A DNA stretch of 64,000 bases from Bryum argenteum (taxonomy: Eukaryota > Streptophyta > Bryopsida > Bryales > Bryaceae). The notes beneath the pieces are model-generated. The model made no database searches. It had not been told where the DNA came from and saw nothing but the letters and a program-made list of their open reading frames with translations. Shown in pieces: positions 37,451 through 48,279 of this stretch (positions within the stretch are counted from its first letter, which is position 1; each line of letters begins with the position of its first letter). The stretch is taken from the NCBI GenBank assembly GCA_037043015.1, contig CM073331.1:2191501-2255500 (forward strand), in the 5' to 3' direction. The position numbers and the translations under genes were made by a program.

Positions 37451-37829
37451 GACACGAAAAGACCACAGATTAATCCACCGAGAGTTTTTCATGGCAACTA
37501 GAACTTTTGTGGAGCAATTCTCTCAGGCTTTAACACTTCGTTGCAATGCGTCTTATGACTTCCTTCCTTATGACTACTTTTGAACTTCTGAGAGTCCAGA
37601 AATAACACACGGAGGTAACCCTTCATAGACATTCAAGGCAATCTCGAACGTGCTCAACACAATCAATGCAGATTCTTCATGATATGCAATTGCTTGGATC
37701 CCTAATGGAAGAATCCAATCAAGCTAATATGTATTGAAAAACCTCTTACATGTCTAGTTCTCTTCCTGAATGTGTCCAGATTCAAGCAAGTGTGGCAAAT
37801 ATAATGAGAATGGGTTACGTTGTTGTCAG

Positions 37830-40800
37830 GTTGACCTGCGGAGCAATCGAATAGGTCCGTCAACAGCAGCAGCTCTGGCACATGCACTGCAATGCAACTA
37901 CTCTCTTACAAGACTCTTGGTAAGGTAGAGGCAAATTCAATCAGACAAACTCAATTCTGTTAAAATGACCATATTTTACAGAAATGGCACTTTTGAGAGA
38001 GTTAGAATCCAATAGAAAGAGAGGGCAATATCACAGGGATGGAGAGTGTGATATTACAGGGATAGTGATATTACAGAGGTGCTCTGTAGGTGCCATTCTG
38101 GAAGCAGAGCCAAATATGAGACAACATGGCACGTTGTGACAAATAGCTCTTTTCGTATGTCAAAATGGCACTCGTAAAATTGCCATTTTAACGGAATTCC
38201 TCATCAGTATTTTGGTACTTTGGAGTCAAGAAGCAGAATGATTGTTGAGTGTGTATTGGTGTGACTGGGCAGATTTGCGGTGGAATGAGATAGGTCCAGG
38301 GGGCGCGGCAGCCATAGTAGCCATGCTGCAACGGAACCACTGCCTGACAGAGATTCGGCTGGTGGGGAATAGCATTCCTCCTTCCATTCAAGCCCAGATT
38401 GATGAGCTCCTGGAGAGTAATCGGCGTGGCAAGCTCCTTCAACCCAATGCTGCTGCTGGCCCTCCTCCAGTGCAGGATGATCGCACTTTCCCTGACTCTG
38501 ATAATCTCGGACCGGTAATGCATCCCTTGTTTGTAACTTTATCACCAGTTCGTTTATCTACAAAATAGTATCTTATATTGAATGTTATTCACTTCCTCTG
38601 AAGTCTTGGTTATAGATTCTAGGTTATAGTACATTATAGTTTTCTATTGGAGTTACTCTTTGCTTTATCACCTGAATTGGGGCTTCAACAACAGTCTTGT
38701 TTTTAGATTCTCAATGCATGTATTGATGGACATAGACCAAGTAAACTATGTAGATGTGTACTGTCAATTGTCCAAAGTCAATAATGCACCATTCTTGTGT
38801 GAAGTTGATGTTGAAGAGAATAAGGTAATTGTATTAACTGTATCTAGGTGTGTTATCTTCAGTCATTGCTTTGAATCTTGCGATCTAAGGTGTTCTTTCC
38901 AACGTCTTAATGAGTGCAGTGACAAGTTTTACTGAAGGAGCAGTTTCAGGCTGACTGAATACTTGAATCTGAATCTGACTTGATTTTTAAAATTTTTAGT
39001 CCAGTTTCAGAGCCTTGTTGAAATTAATGGCGCTAACGATTTGACCATTAATGTGACTATCATATTTGTTGGCATGCATACAGAGCTCCAGATTTGGTTC
39101 GAAGGAGATGAGTGACATTAATCTGGAGCGTATTGCTTCCCTTCAGAAAGAGCTTGATAGTCTCCGTCAAGAAATGGCATGTTGATTTCCTACTATGAAA
39201 CTATGTCCTTTTATCATCACCTCTTATACTCTAGTAATATCAATGGAATAACATGTAATGATATTCAAACGTAATTGCTTCTCTCTAACAAATGAACGAA
39301 GTGGGTTTTCTAGGAAGCCTGCAGGACAGAACTATATGAGGTACAATTACAGAAAGTTGCTGCTGACACACAACTCGAGGTACTTACGGAACATTTCACT
39401 TTATGTACTAAAACTGCATTTCTGAGAAAATCAGAATACTTGATTTAGTGATTCACCTCCCTTGCATGAGATATATTATGCTATCTATTGCTTTGGAGCA
39501 GACTGCACGAGTTGAACTGAAGGAAGAAAACTTGTTGCGGAAATTTGTTGAGAAAGAAACTGGAGACTTCAGATCGCAAATGCATTCGTCCAAACAGGTC
39601 ACGAGCCTCACATACATATCTGAAGTGTCATCGTAAGTGAGATTATAGGTTCTGCGCATCAGTCATAATTAGAGGGATGTGCACTCGTATGAGTCATGGA
39701 ATGGTCTTCATACTACCAAGCCCAATTATAGTATAATGTGGTATTTTCTGATAGATGTTTTATCTGTTGTTTTCTTTCAAGCTTGGATTGAGAATTTGAA
39801 GAAGAAGTTTTTGTCTCTGAGCTGACAGCATGTTCAAGACGTGGAGGACAAGTTGAAGCGGGCTGAACAAACAGCTGCCTTGAAAGTAGCAGCACTAAAT
39901 GTACAGTTTGTTACTACCCTCAACGACTTAGCTTGCTTTTGACTAGTCCTGTGTAGTTGATAACAACTGCTCAACCTACAACAGAGTGGTGATGCAGACA
40001 AAAATGTCAGTTTTGATACAGTCGGAGGTGATGGAGGCAAGGGAGAAGGACATCAAGCACAACTTGCTGAAGCTGAAACTAAACGAGAAAACAAGCATCT
40101 CAAGGACCCTGGATGTAAACCACACAAATTATAATGCTCTAACCTTAGTGTACTTTTCAAAGACTCACACTGAAATATTTACAAGGAGTGGAGTTGACAA
40201 AGCAGAATATGATTGTAACGTTTGGCATTAAAAAGTTCGTCTGAGGCCCTGTTGTGCAGCTTTTCTTAAGTCTTTGTTGAAGTTATTTTGTCGTATCTAT
40301 ATTGAATTTGAGTTTGGTTGCATTATGTGATAGCTGGAAAGGATTCAAGCGGAGAGTAAAGCCCGCACGGAGGCAACAGAGGGTATCAAGACTCACAGAT
40401 TCCTGTATTGAATGTGGTAACATTGGGTTTCACCAACAAAACTGAGAATTGTTTTTGGTCCTGTGGGCCTTCAGAGAGGGCAAAGAATGACATAGATTAC
40501 AAGGCATCTATGATCAAGAGACTAGAAGCAGAAATTGCTGAACAAAACCTGAAGCAGAAGAGGTTGAATCTGTGCGCATCAAACGCACTGCGCAGATTAA
40601 AAATCTCGAAATTGCAAGGGATGCTGCTGTCCAGGTACTAAGCTCAAGAATATGCTCCAGGCTACCTTCTCAAGTTCAACCTCGCCATAGCTGAGTTTTC
40701 TTCTTCCTAATGATCAAGTAAAAGAATGAACCACTATTAGGTACTATGCAGATACGATACCAAGGGACGTACCTCAGTATCGTATCTGGTATTTATATGC

Positions 40801-41182
40801 AGATATCTCAGGATGTTATCTGCTGATGATGTTGCGTGCAGGAAAGTGAAAGGCAGAAGTGTGCAGCAAGGCAATGCGAGACACCTGTAGTTGGCAACCA
40901 AAGAACAGTGCTTTCAAAATGAGAAGGTACATCAAATAGCCCTTTTATGAATATGCCACTGTATCAAGATGCTGAAATGGCAAAATATTGAGATCACGAG
41001 GATTGCCGTATTCAGCTACCTGTGTGGTTTTATTACGACATCTGTTGCCTTTCCTCTGGATGTGAAAGCAGGAAGCGGCGCAGAAAGTATCCGATGGGAA
41101 AATAAACGCTATGAAAGCCGAGTTAGTAACGTTGAGAAACCAACTGGAGAACAACAATGCTGAGCAACAGAAAGCAAAGAAT
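37830..41182 (+). pseudogene. Leucine-rich-repeat plus coiled-coil gene, LRRC45-like, partial and probably decayed
   Basis: Exon 37830-37919 encodes a ribonuclease-inhibitor type LRR (VDLRSNRIGPSTAAALAHAL); exon 38273-38514 gives a second repeat (DLRWNEIGPGGAAAIVAML) and a cap (LVGNSIPPSIQAQIDELL). Downstream short exons with GT-AG-like borders encode coiled coil: about 39085-39177 (LERIASLQKELDSLRQEM), 39315-39379, 39502-39597, 39838-39897, 39985-40112, 40480-40636 and 41069-41182 (MKAELVTLRNQLENNN). N-terminal LRRs followed by a long coiled coil is the plan of LRRC45, a centrosome and basal-body linker protein found in ciliated organisms. The first two exons do not join in phase, exon 40480-40636 changes frame, and downstream a B3 fragment follows, so it is probably truncated. 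A MITE fills the first intron. The LRR call is sure, LRRC45 orthology moderate. Confidence 0.55.
37946..38200. mobile_element. MITE, family A, inside an intron of the LRR gene
   Basis: About 255 bp with ends ACTCAATTCTGTTAAAATG and CATTTTAACGGAATT. It sits between the two LRR exons. No clear target duplication. Confidence 0.7.
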
Positions 41183-41204
41183 GTAAAACTTCATTCTCAT
41201 CATG

Positions 41205-41720
41205 GTCAGTCTGTGACCTCGCCTTCTTGCGTCCTGTCGACAATCTCTTGCATTAGCTTTCATCCTCTGGATCATACTGTTAACCTTTTATTTGCACTGC
41301 TTAAGAATCCAAATCCAACTACAGCAACTGCCCACTGTATAGAAGAAATAGAACCCGAGTCTTGCATTGCGTTACAGCAAGCGCCTCCTTATATTTTAGT
41401 GAACAAAACTTTCCGAGACTTTTAGCATTACACCATTCAAGCACATAACGTTCTTTACTAGTAAAAAGAGAGGTTACCTTCTGCGTCGTGGTCGTCCAGG
41501 GCCATGTTTATTTTCTCTTCTAAAAAAACCAGCCTGTCCCAAATCGCAATAAGCTGCTCACTCTAGGAGGCCGTCGGTCCGTTTCATCCTGCCTGGACCC
41601 AAACAAACATTAAGGTCGGAAAATCTTCCGCAACGAACATAAACTGACGTAGACATAGCCTGTTACAGATTGCGTTGCACACAGCACAAAATCGCTCAAG
41701 TGGCCAAACATGTCGTCATG
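41205..41720 (-). pseudogene. Fragment of the 5' part of the B3 gene, inverted
   Basis: The reverse complement matches the region upstream of and including the first exon of the intact B3 gene (58560-58900): TTGTCGACAGGACGCAAGAAG corresponds to the exon near 58880, and CGACCACGACGCAGAAGGTAAC near 41480 corresponds to about 58620-58643. It ends before the B3 domain. This is a fourth copy in the window and directly abuts the last LRR-gene exon. Confidence 0.75.
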
Positions 41721-42441
41721 CCTACACTCAAACAATGACAGCAATTTTTTTCGGAAACAGTAAATGCAGAGCTGCTCGCATCTAAGAACTCAATCATCTA
41801 ACTTGCAGTAGGCTTATCAGCAAGTTGAAGTTTTCGATACTCCGAAGGCAGTCAACATGAATCACGACCGACCTAGAGACGATAATCGCAACAAACCGGC
41901 GTACGCTTGATCAGGATCGATTGGATCGATGATGATGATCTAGGAGAATCTGCGTGGGAGAACGCAAGAAAGCTGCTGATGCTGCGTCTACACGTTACAA
42001 GAGGAAAAAGAGCATGAGCCAGAGTGAACCACAGAAACAGAACAATAACTTCAATATAAAATGTTGGATTGAGACTTTGAGAGCTGGGGGCAAGGGCTTG
42101 AAAGACTCAAAAAACTTAAGCACCCAACTTGCAAGCAAGTCTAAGCAAGTTGGGAAACAGCATGCAGTTGTACAGTACACACTTGAGTTGGGGATTCAAT
42201 GAGACTATCTTTGAATATAAATAAGATTCGATCATTTAATATTACTATGCTTAATATAATTAACAACTATTAATATATCAATCTCTCAGGTTTTGTGATA
42301 TATATTTCTGCTAACATTGACATGTGACGTGCACATATATATGATATGTGGTATGTGTATATGGGACATGTCCCGTGCATGTATATGTCACATGCATTCT
42401 GCTTGTCTACATGGTATGCATTGAACCCATTTAACTTAATT
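41721..42441. other. Unassigned stretch with a small Lys/Gln-rich frame
   Basis: An 82-codon plus-strand frame at 41954-42202 (GERKKAADAASTRYKRKKS start) is basic and Gln-rich without known motifs; it overlaps a perfect 9-bp inverted repeat, CCCAACTTG / CAAGTTGGG (near 42124-42156). 42280-42420 is a degenerate ATATGT/CATGTG-rich tract. Coding status uncertain. Confidence 0.3.
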
Positions 42442-42632
42442 ATCCCCAATTCCGTTAAAACGGCGTTATGCCGCTAAAATGACACACCTCAACTTTCTGA
42501 ACTCCAGTTCAAAAACCATGTGATATAACAGAATTTGGAGGTGATATTATGGAAAATGAGTGACAATGTACACAAAAGAGTGATATTATGAAATGGCACA
42601 TGGCATAGTGCCATTTTAACGGAATTGAGGTT
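42442..42632. mobile_element. MITE, family A, short form with AATT target duplication
   Basis: 191 bp, ends CCCCAATTCCGTTAAAACGG and TTTTAACGGAATTGAGG, flanked by AATT on both sides (42438-42441 and 42633-42636). Confidence 0.8.
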
Positions 42633-42684
42633 AATTGCATCTTATACGTTTACCTTAAATGTATGTTATGTATTTAGCTCTCAT

Positions 42685-43135
42685 AACCTCAATTCCGTTA
42701 AAATGGCGTTATTCCGCTAAAATGACGCTTTTTAGGGTGCTTAAATTGAAAAAAATGATGTTGGTTTTTGTCGATTTTTTCTCGAGTTTTGACATGATAG
42801 ATTGATAGGGTAAATATTTCTAAACGGCCATTTAAAAACAACAATGTTTCTGAACGGCCATTCAGAAATATTGCCCTTTTACTTGTGTCCGAAGGTCAAA
42901 AACCATAAAAAATGTGTGATCATGCTATGGAAATTTTGGTGATATCACAGAAATTTTGGTGATATTACGGAGTACATGTGTGATATTAATAAACATGCCA
43001 TTTTGTAGGCATAAATACTTCTGAACTTCAGTTCAAAAATATGCTTGTAAAAAGGCACGCCGCACGTTTGCACAATATGGCACTTTAGCTCCGCTAAAAT
43101 GGCACATGAAATAGTGCCATTACGGAATTGAGGTT
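42685..43135. mobile_element. MITE, family A, long form with TCAT target duplication
   Basis: 451 bp, ends AACCTCAATTCCGTTAAAAT and ACGGAATTGAGGTT, flanked by TCAT on both sides (42681-42684 and 43136-43139). TCAT is not a palindrome and is not AT-only, so this is the most convincing 4-bp duplication of the family. Confidence 0.85.
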
Positions 43136-44769
43136 TCATGCATGATGCTTGTTTACATGAAGTTCACAATGTGTGTCTACCTTGAATTTTCACATTGGGC
43201 ACTACAAAGTTCTTAGGTGTTTCACGCTTTATGGACATAGCCCAATTTTAAAACCAACATAGCCTAATTCAATCACCTTGTTTTACCTCAGTAAAATTCC
43301 AACATACTTAACATTATAAAACCTTATTTTGATAATAACTTTTAGGAGAATAGAGTGGGGAACAAGAACAAGACACAAAGTAAAATGCTACGATGAGAGC
43401 AAGGAGCCAAGAGACAAGTGCCTAAAAAGACTCATGCTCCATATCATTACCCACTAAGCGATGAGGCTTAAGCCTAATTTTAATATATTAGGTGAAGTTT
43501 TTCACTCTATAAATGGAAAAATTTGTTATATTAAGACTTTTTGACCAAAAAAAGACAAATCTTCACACAAGAATGAATGACCAAAAGTACTAATATGAGC
43601 TTGCTAAATGTAGCCATTTAATCAACTTTCCCACCACATAATGTATTTTGAGGATTAATATGATAGGATCTCGTGCTTACTTGTGCATGATCATATAAAC
43701 CGAATCTCAAATCTAAAATCTAAAATTAATATGTTCAAAGTTGCTAAAAAGAAGTCATATGCATTGTTATCAATAGGATATTAATGCTTTGGAGTTTAAA
43801 GAACCAATTTAGGTACATTTACATGGGGGTATGCTATTATTTAGATACGGATGGATGCCTAATTATGACGGTTGATAAAACATATGAATGAATATTATCT
43901 AGGAAATAATAATATTTTCTATATAATAGTATATAGAAATTCCAAACAGTGAGAACATGTTATGGTACCTTCTATATACATAGATAAAAAAAGTTTGAGG
44001 AAATGAACAAATTATCACTTTTAGTGAAATTTTTTTTCGGTAGATTATGAAAATGTAGGAGGATATAGTGCACTTTTGGGCAAAAACTAGCATGCTCTGA
44101 TAGTGTTTTTAAAATTGGGAAGGGAATAAATTTTGATTCTCAATATTGTATATTTTGTTCTTGCTTTGGCTCATAATGTGGAGTGCATTTCACACCATAA
44201 CTACCCTCTATTTGGAGTACTCAACTAGGCATGACCTTAATTTTGTATATTGGCATTGTTTCATGTGTAAGTTATTTTGAAGTGTAATATCTGTGAAAAT
44301 GTAAATTTTTAATTCCCCTTTAGAAGCTAATAATTGGTAAATCTTTAATTCCCCTTTAGATAATAATAATTGGTAAAGTGCACAATTGAATGTCAGCACA
44401 AGCTAGTGAATAATGTTGTGCAAATTAAACATGTTATTACAAATTATTGGCTAATATTCACACAAGCTTAACCCTTAAAGGTCCTTGGGGTCTGAAATGG
44501 GCAACACAAAATTGGATCATATTAGCATCTTTTGGACTTGGGCATCATGAATAGTGCACTTTTAAAACTTGGGCATCATGAATGGACCACTCAATGATGA
44601 GCATGCAACCTTCTACAAGTTTCTGGACAACCCAACCTACCTACCACAATCCTTTCAAATCACAAAATCACTCATACAAAATTTTGTGCTTTGATTTGTA
44701 AAATTTTACTCTTTAAATGCATCACAATAAGGTGACCAGTTTGACATCACAAGGGTAACGGAAGACTAG
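43136..44769. repeat. Gene-free stretch with a dispersed repeat (43.9-44.47 kb)
   Basis: About 43900-44110 matches 50080-50290, and about 44140-44465 matches 52250-52545, so one repeat occurs whole here and split by later insertions there. Shared phrases include TCCAAACAGTGAGAACAT and GAGTACTCAACTAGGCATGA. At 44468 a lone family D end (TTAACCCTTAAAGGTCC) follows. No gene. Confidence 0.6.
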
Positions 44770-45990
44770 CACTCGTGGAATTTAGACCCTTCAGCAGTGA
44801 GAAAAAGGAAGGTTTACAATATGCTCGACGAGAATGAAGCTGATGTAAGGAATTCTCGACAGGACGCAAGAAGGTGAGGAGATAAGCGATGCCCTCTACG
44901 ATGGAATGTCAAAACCTGGAGCTATTTGCAGCCAGGACATTCAAGTGGCAAATTGGCAATCAACAACGGCAACAGGAGGGAGGATGTATTTTTTACGACT
45001 CGAGTTGGGAGAGCCGGCTCTTCAAGCCCATTCCGGCAGGTAATGAAACTACACCTCTTCAAGCGGTTTTCATCTTGTCTGAGTAGAGATCGACATCGAG
45101 CTTTGAAGAGGGACATGGCATATCCTGTTGTTCCAGTAGCTCAATCTGTGCTCAGTGCTGCAGGTTATACCGCAGGATTTCGTGAGGTACCATGATTTCG
45201 TGAGGTACCATGCGGACTCGATACCTTTTGCAAAGGTTGGCGGTCTCTCTGAAAAATAACCTTCGTGATGGAGACCAGCTCCACTCTAAGGTCACAGTTT
45301 TCGACTCCCGCGGCAAGTCCTGTGAAGAACCTCCGAACAACGGTTCTGCAGCATCTGCACCCACGGCGCGGCCACAGGGTACGACTACCTGGGCAAGGGC
45401 CTGGCAGAGCTACTTGCCCAGGCAGAGCTTCCGGACGTTCCTAAGTCATCTTCACCAACAGCAGCAAGACCATTGCAACCTCACACTGCCAGGACATGGC
45501 GAAACTGATAGTGCAGCACATCTTACCGCCACCGCCAGCTTCGGTTCAAGTCCAGGACCCATCACCAATGCCGCTCAAACTGAGGTCCCGGCCCCCATCC
45601 CCGCTCCAACTGTCGACACCACAAGGTTGGGACACTCACTCTTTGGTTACATGAGCATGCAGTTTTGCATGAACAGAAGAAAAATATGGAGGTTAAATCA
45701 AACTATAGAGTGTGAGCAAATACTAACTATGCCTGGCTGAAGTATTACAGGGATATGGCACCAAACGAAGAGCAGAATGAGATGGAGGTTGCACAAGGCA
45801 AGGATTACATATTTTTGACTTGTTTTAGGATTACATGTTTTAGTATGTTTTAGTTTGTAAAAGGCTAGTCTTTGTTAGCGTTTACGGTAAATGCGAGTTA
45901 GTTTCTTAATTTTGGACTCGTGGTTTGGGTCCAGGCACGAGCAGACTCTCTGGTAAGTTATTACCGGCTTCCAGGAACATTGTAGGAGCA
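44770..45990 (+). pseudogene. Truncated B3 gene copy 1 (left arm of the inverted repeat)
   Basis: Matches the intact B3 gene from about 58790 to the beginning of its third exon (59,920), then continues into sequence like the gene's upstream region (GTTAGCGTTTACGGTAA, GGACTCGTGGTTTGGGTCC). Relative to the intact gene it has an extra 8 bp in the first exon, an 18-bp tandem duplication around GATTTCGTGAGGTACCAT, and lacks about 76 bp encoding the central strands of the first B3 domain (RENVVLENASGATWVV and following). It cannot make a B3 domain. The second B3 domain is absent altogether. Confidence 0.85.
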
Positions 45991-47240
45991 TCCATGTAGA
46001 CTTGAGAGAGTCTGCTCAAGTGGCCGTGTCTGGACCCAAACCACGAGTCCAGAATTAAGGTCCGAAACTAACTTGCATTTACCGTAAACGCTAACAAAGA
46101 TAAGTCTGTTACAAACTGTCCTCAAACGCTAACAAAGATAAGTCTGTTACAAACTGTCCTCAAACGCTAACAAAGATAATTCTGTTACAAACTGTCCTCG
46201 TCACTGTCCAGAAATATGTGATCCTTGCCCTGTGCAACCTCCATGTCATTCTGCTCTTCGTTCGGAGCCATATCCCTCTGTGATACTTCAGCCACCTGTG
46301 ATACTTCAGCCAGGCATCGTTACTATTTGCTCATACACTAAAGTTTGATTTAACCTCCATTTTTTTCTTTTGTTCATGCAAAACTGCATGCTCATGTAAC
46401 CAAAGAGTGAGTGTCACAACCTTGTGGTGTCGACAGTTGGAGCGGGAATGGGGGCCGGGACCTCAATTCGAGCGGCATTGGTGATGGGTCCGGGACTTGA
46501 ACCGAAGCTGGCGGTGGCGGTAAGATGTGCTGCACTATCAGTTTCGCCATGTCCTGGCAGTGCAAGGTTGCAATGGTCTAGCTGTGGGTGAAGATGTCTT
46601 AGGAACGTCCGGAAGCTCTGCCAGGCCCTTGCCCCGGCATTCGTACCCTGTGGCCGTGGGTGCAGATGCTGCAGAACCGTTGTTCGGAGGTTCTTCGAGG
46701 GACTTGCCGCGGGAGTCGAAAACTGTGACCTTAGAGCAGAGCTTCCTGACTTGCGTGAAAATTAGTTGGTCTCCATCACAAAGGTTATTTTTCAGAGGGA
46801 ATGCCCGCCAACCTTTGCAAAAGGTATCAATTCCGCATGGTACCTCACGAAATCCTGCGGTATAACCCTGCAGCACAGAGCACAGATTGAGCTACCGAAA
46901 CAACAGGATACGCCATGTCCCTCTTCAAAGCTCCATGCCTGTGCTCAAGGAGAAATCGCTTGAAAAGGTGTAGTTTCATTACCTGCTGGAATAGGCTTGA
47001 AGAGCCGGCTCTCCCAACTCAAGTCGTAAAAAATACATCCTCCCTCCTGTTGCCGTTGTTGATCGCCACTTGAACGTCCTGGCTGCAAATAGCTCCAGGT
47101 TTTGACATTCCATCGTAAAGTAAAGGGCATCGCTTATCTCCTCACCTTCTTGCGTCCTGTCGAAAATTCCTTACATCAGCTTCATTCTCGAGCATACTGT
47201 AAACCTTCCTTTTTCTCACTGCTGAAGGGTCTAAATTCAA
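44770..47240. repeat. 2.5-kb inverted repeat of truncated B3 copies
   Basis: Arms of about 1.2 kb (44770-45955 and 46000-47240) face each other around a spacer of only about 45 bp; by eye they agree at well over 90 percent apart from the small indels listed for copy 1. A transcript crossing the centre would fold into a long near-perfect hairpin whose arms match exons 1-3 of the intact B3 gene. The spacer includes GGAACATTGTAGGAGCAT, found again at 49313. Confidence 0.85.
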
Positions 47241-47310
47241 CGAGTGCTTCAAAGTACAGACGAAATAGAACCCGAGCCTTCCGTTACAGCAAGCGTCTCC
47301 ACAGCTAGAA
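46000..47310 (-). pseudogene. Truncated B3 gene copy 2 (right arm of the inverted repeat)
   Basis: On the minus strand it matches copy 1 and the intact gene, and shares with copy 1 the same loss of about 76 bp in the first B3 domain, so both derive from one deleted ancestor. It lacks the 8-bp and 18-bp additions of copy 1. An in-frame TGA replaces CGA in the first exon (DVFFTT then stop). It extends further into the upstream region (to about 47307) than copy 1. It starts near the palindrome centre with the upstream-type sequence. Confidence 0.85.
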
Positions 47311-47909
47311 TTCGGCAAATATGGCAAATATAAAAAATTGTGACGAGAATTCTACCCAGTTTTATCACATGAAATATTCATGAGGAGAAAAGCTGACTTT
47401 TTCTGCTGCGCCTTTCCCGATAATGTCGGGCCATGGCAGCAGCGGATTAAAATGACGGACTTCGACCACGCGCGTTGGATGTACCTCAGTGCATATCTTT
47501 CACACTTCCGCTTGTGCTGGACTCCAGTACCTCACTAGCCCTTCCTCACTTGTCGCATCGTCACATAAGCCGTCACATAAGCAGAGCGACAAGTCTTAGC
47601 GCAATGCTTTCGGCAACATGGTGCTCCTCTTCGTTGGTAAGCGTAATCCACGCCCTTCGCACGTTCCCCAGCTTATTTGCTCACCATTTCGTACTAAAAT
47701 TTGCTTTTGTAGGTTTTGTGAATCGTAACCTGAATTTGCGGTTCAATATGTCGACTCAATTTGCTTACAAAACTTGCGAGTAGGGCTATAGAACTTTGTG
47801 GCATTGCATTGACCTAATGCTCGATTTCGTTTGGTGCTAATGTAACAGTGGCGGTGAACCAATGCCGCAGAACTCAGTTTCTGCAAGAGCGTCGAAGAAT
47901 GCAGGAGCT
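47311..47909. other. Unassigned stretch between B3 copy and transportin fragment
   Basis: GC-richer than the flanks with a 102-codon frame at 47475-47783 of no recognised family. It may be upstream exon or promoter sequence captured with the transportin fragment. Confidence 0.3.
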
Positions 47910-48230
47910 CCGAAGACGGTGTGGGTATGGACCAAGAGCAACAGTGGATCATCAATTCTTGGAATCTGCAGAAATGTAGTGGTGCTGGATTACATATTCT
48001 ATCCACAGTATTCGGGGACGAAATTCTTCCAGTTCTCATGCCCCTTGTACAGGTGAGACTCTCCAAAACGGAGGATTCAACATGGGAGCAGAAAGAGGCT
48101 GCAATTCTAGCTCTAGGTGCAGTTGCTGAGGGCTGCATTATCAGGCCTATTACCCCATCTTATACAGACTGATTGTAGCCTATCTTGTACCGTTTATGGA
48201 AGATGGAAGGCCACTTGTGGAGAATACAAA
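47910..48230 (+). pseudogene. Transportin-1 (karyopherin beta-2) exon fragment
   Basis: Transportin imports RNA-binding proteins into the nucleus by its HEAT-repeat solenoid. This fragment reads NSWNLQKCSGAGLHILSTVF, GDEILPVLMPLVQ, then STWEQKEAAILALGAVAEGC, matching the central HEAT repeats of plant TRN1 (pattern NAWNLRKCSAAA and VLALGAIAEGC). After EGC the frame is lost, but VAYLVPFMEDGRPLV is readable in another frame to about 48228. No other transportin exon is found in the window, so it is an isolated piece. Confidence 0.85.
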
Positions 48231-48279
48231 CCAATTGAGAATTGACACTAATTTTTCAAATTCCATTTATTGCTTGCAG

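Noticed and set aside
45210-45740. A 176-codon frame within the left B3 copy
   Set aside because: It uses shifted B3-gene frames joined by the copy's deletion and duplication; a by-product of pseudogene decay, not a new gene.
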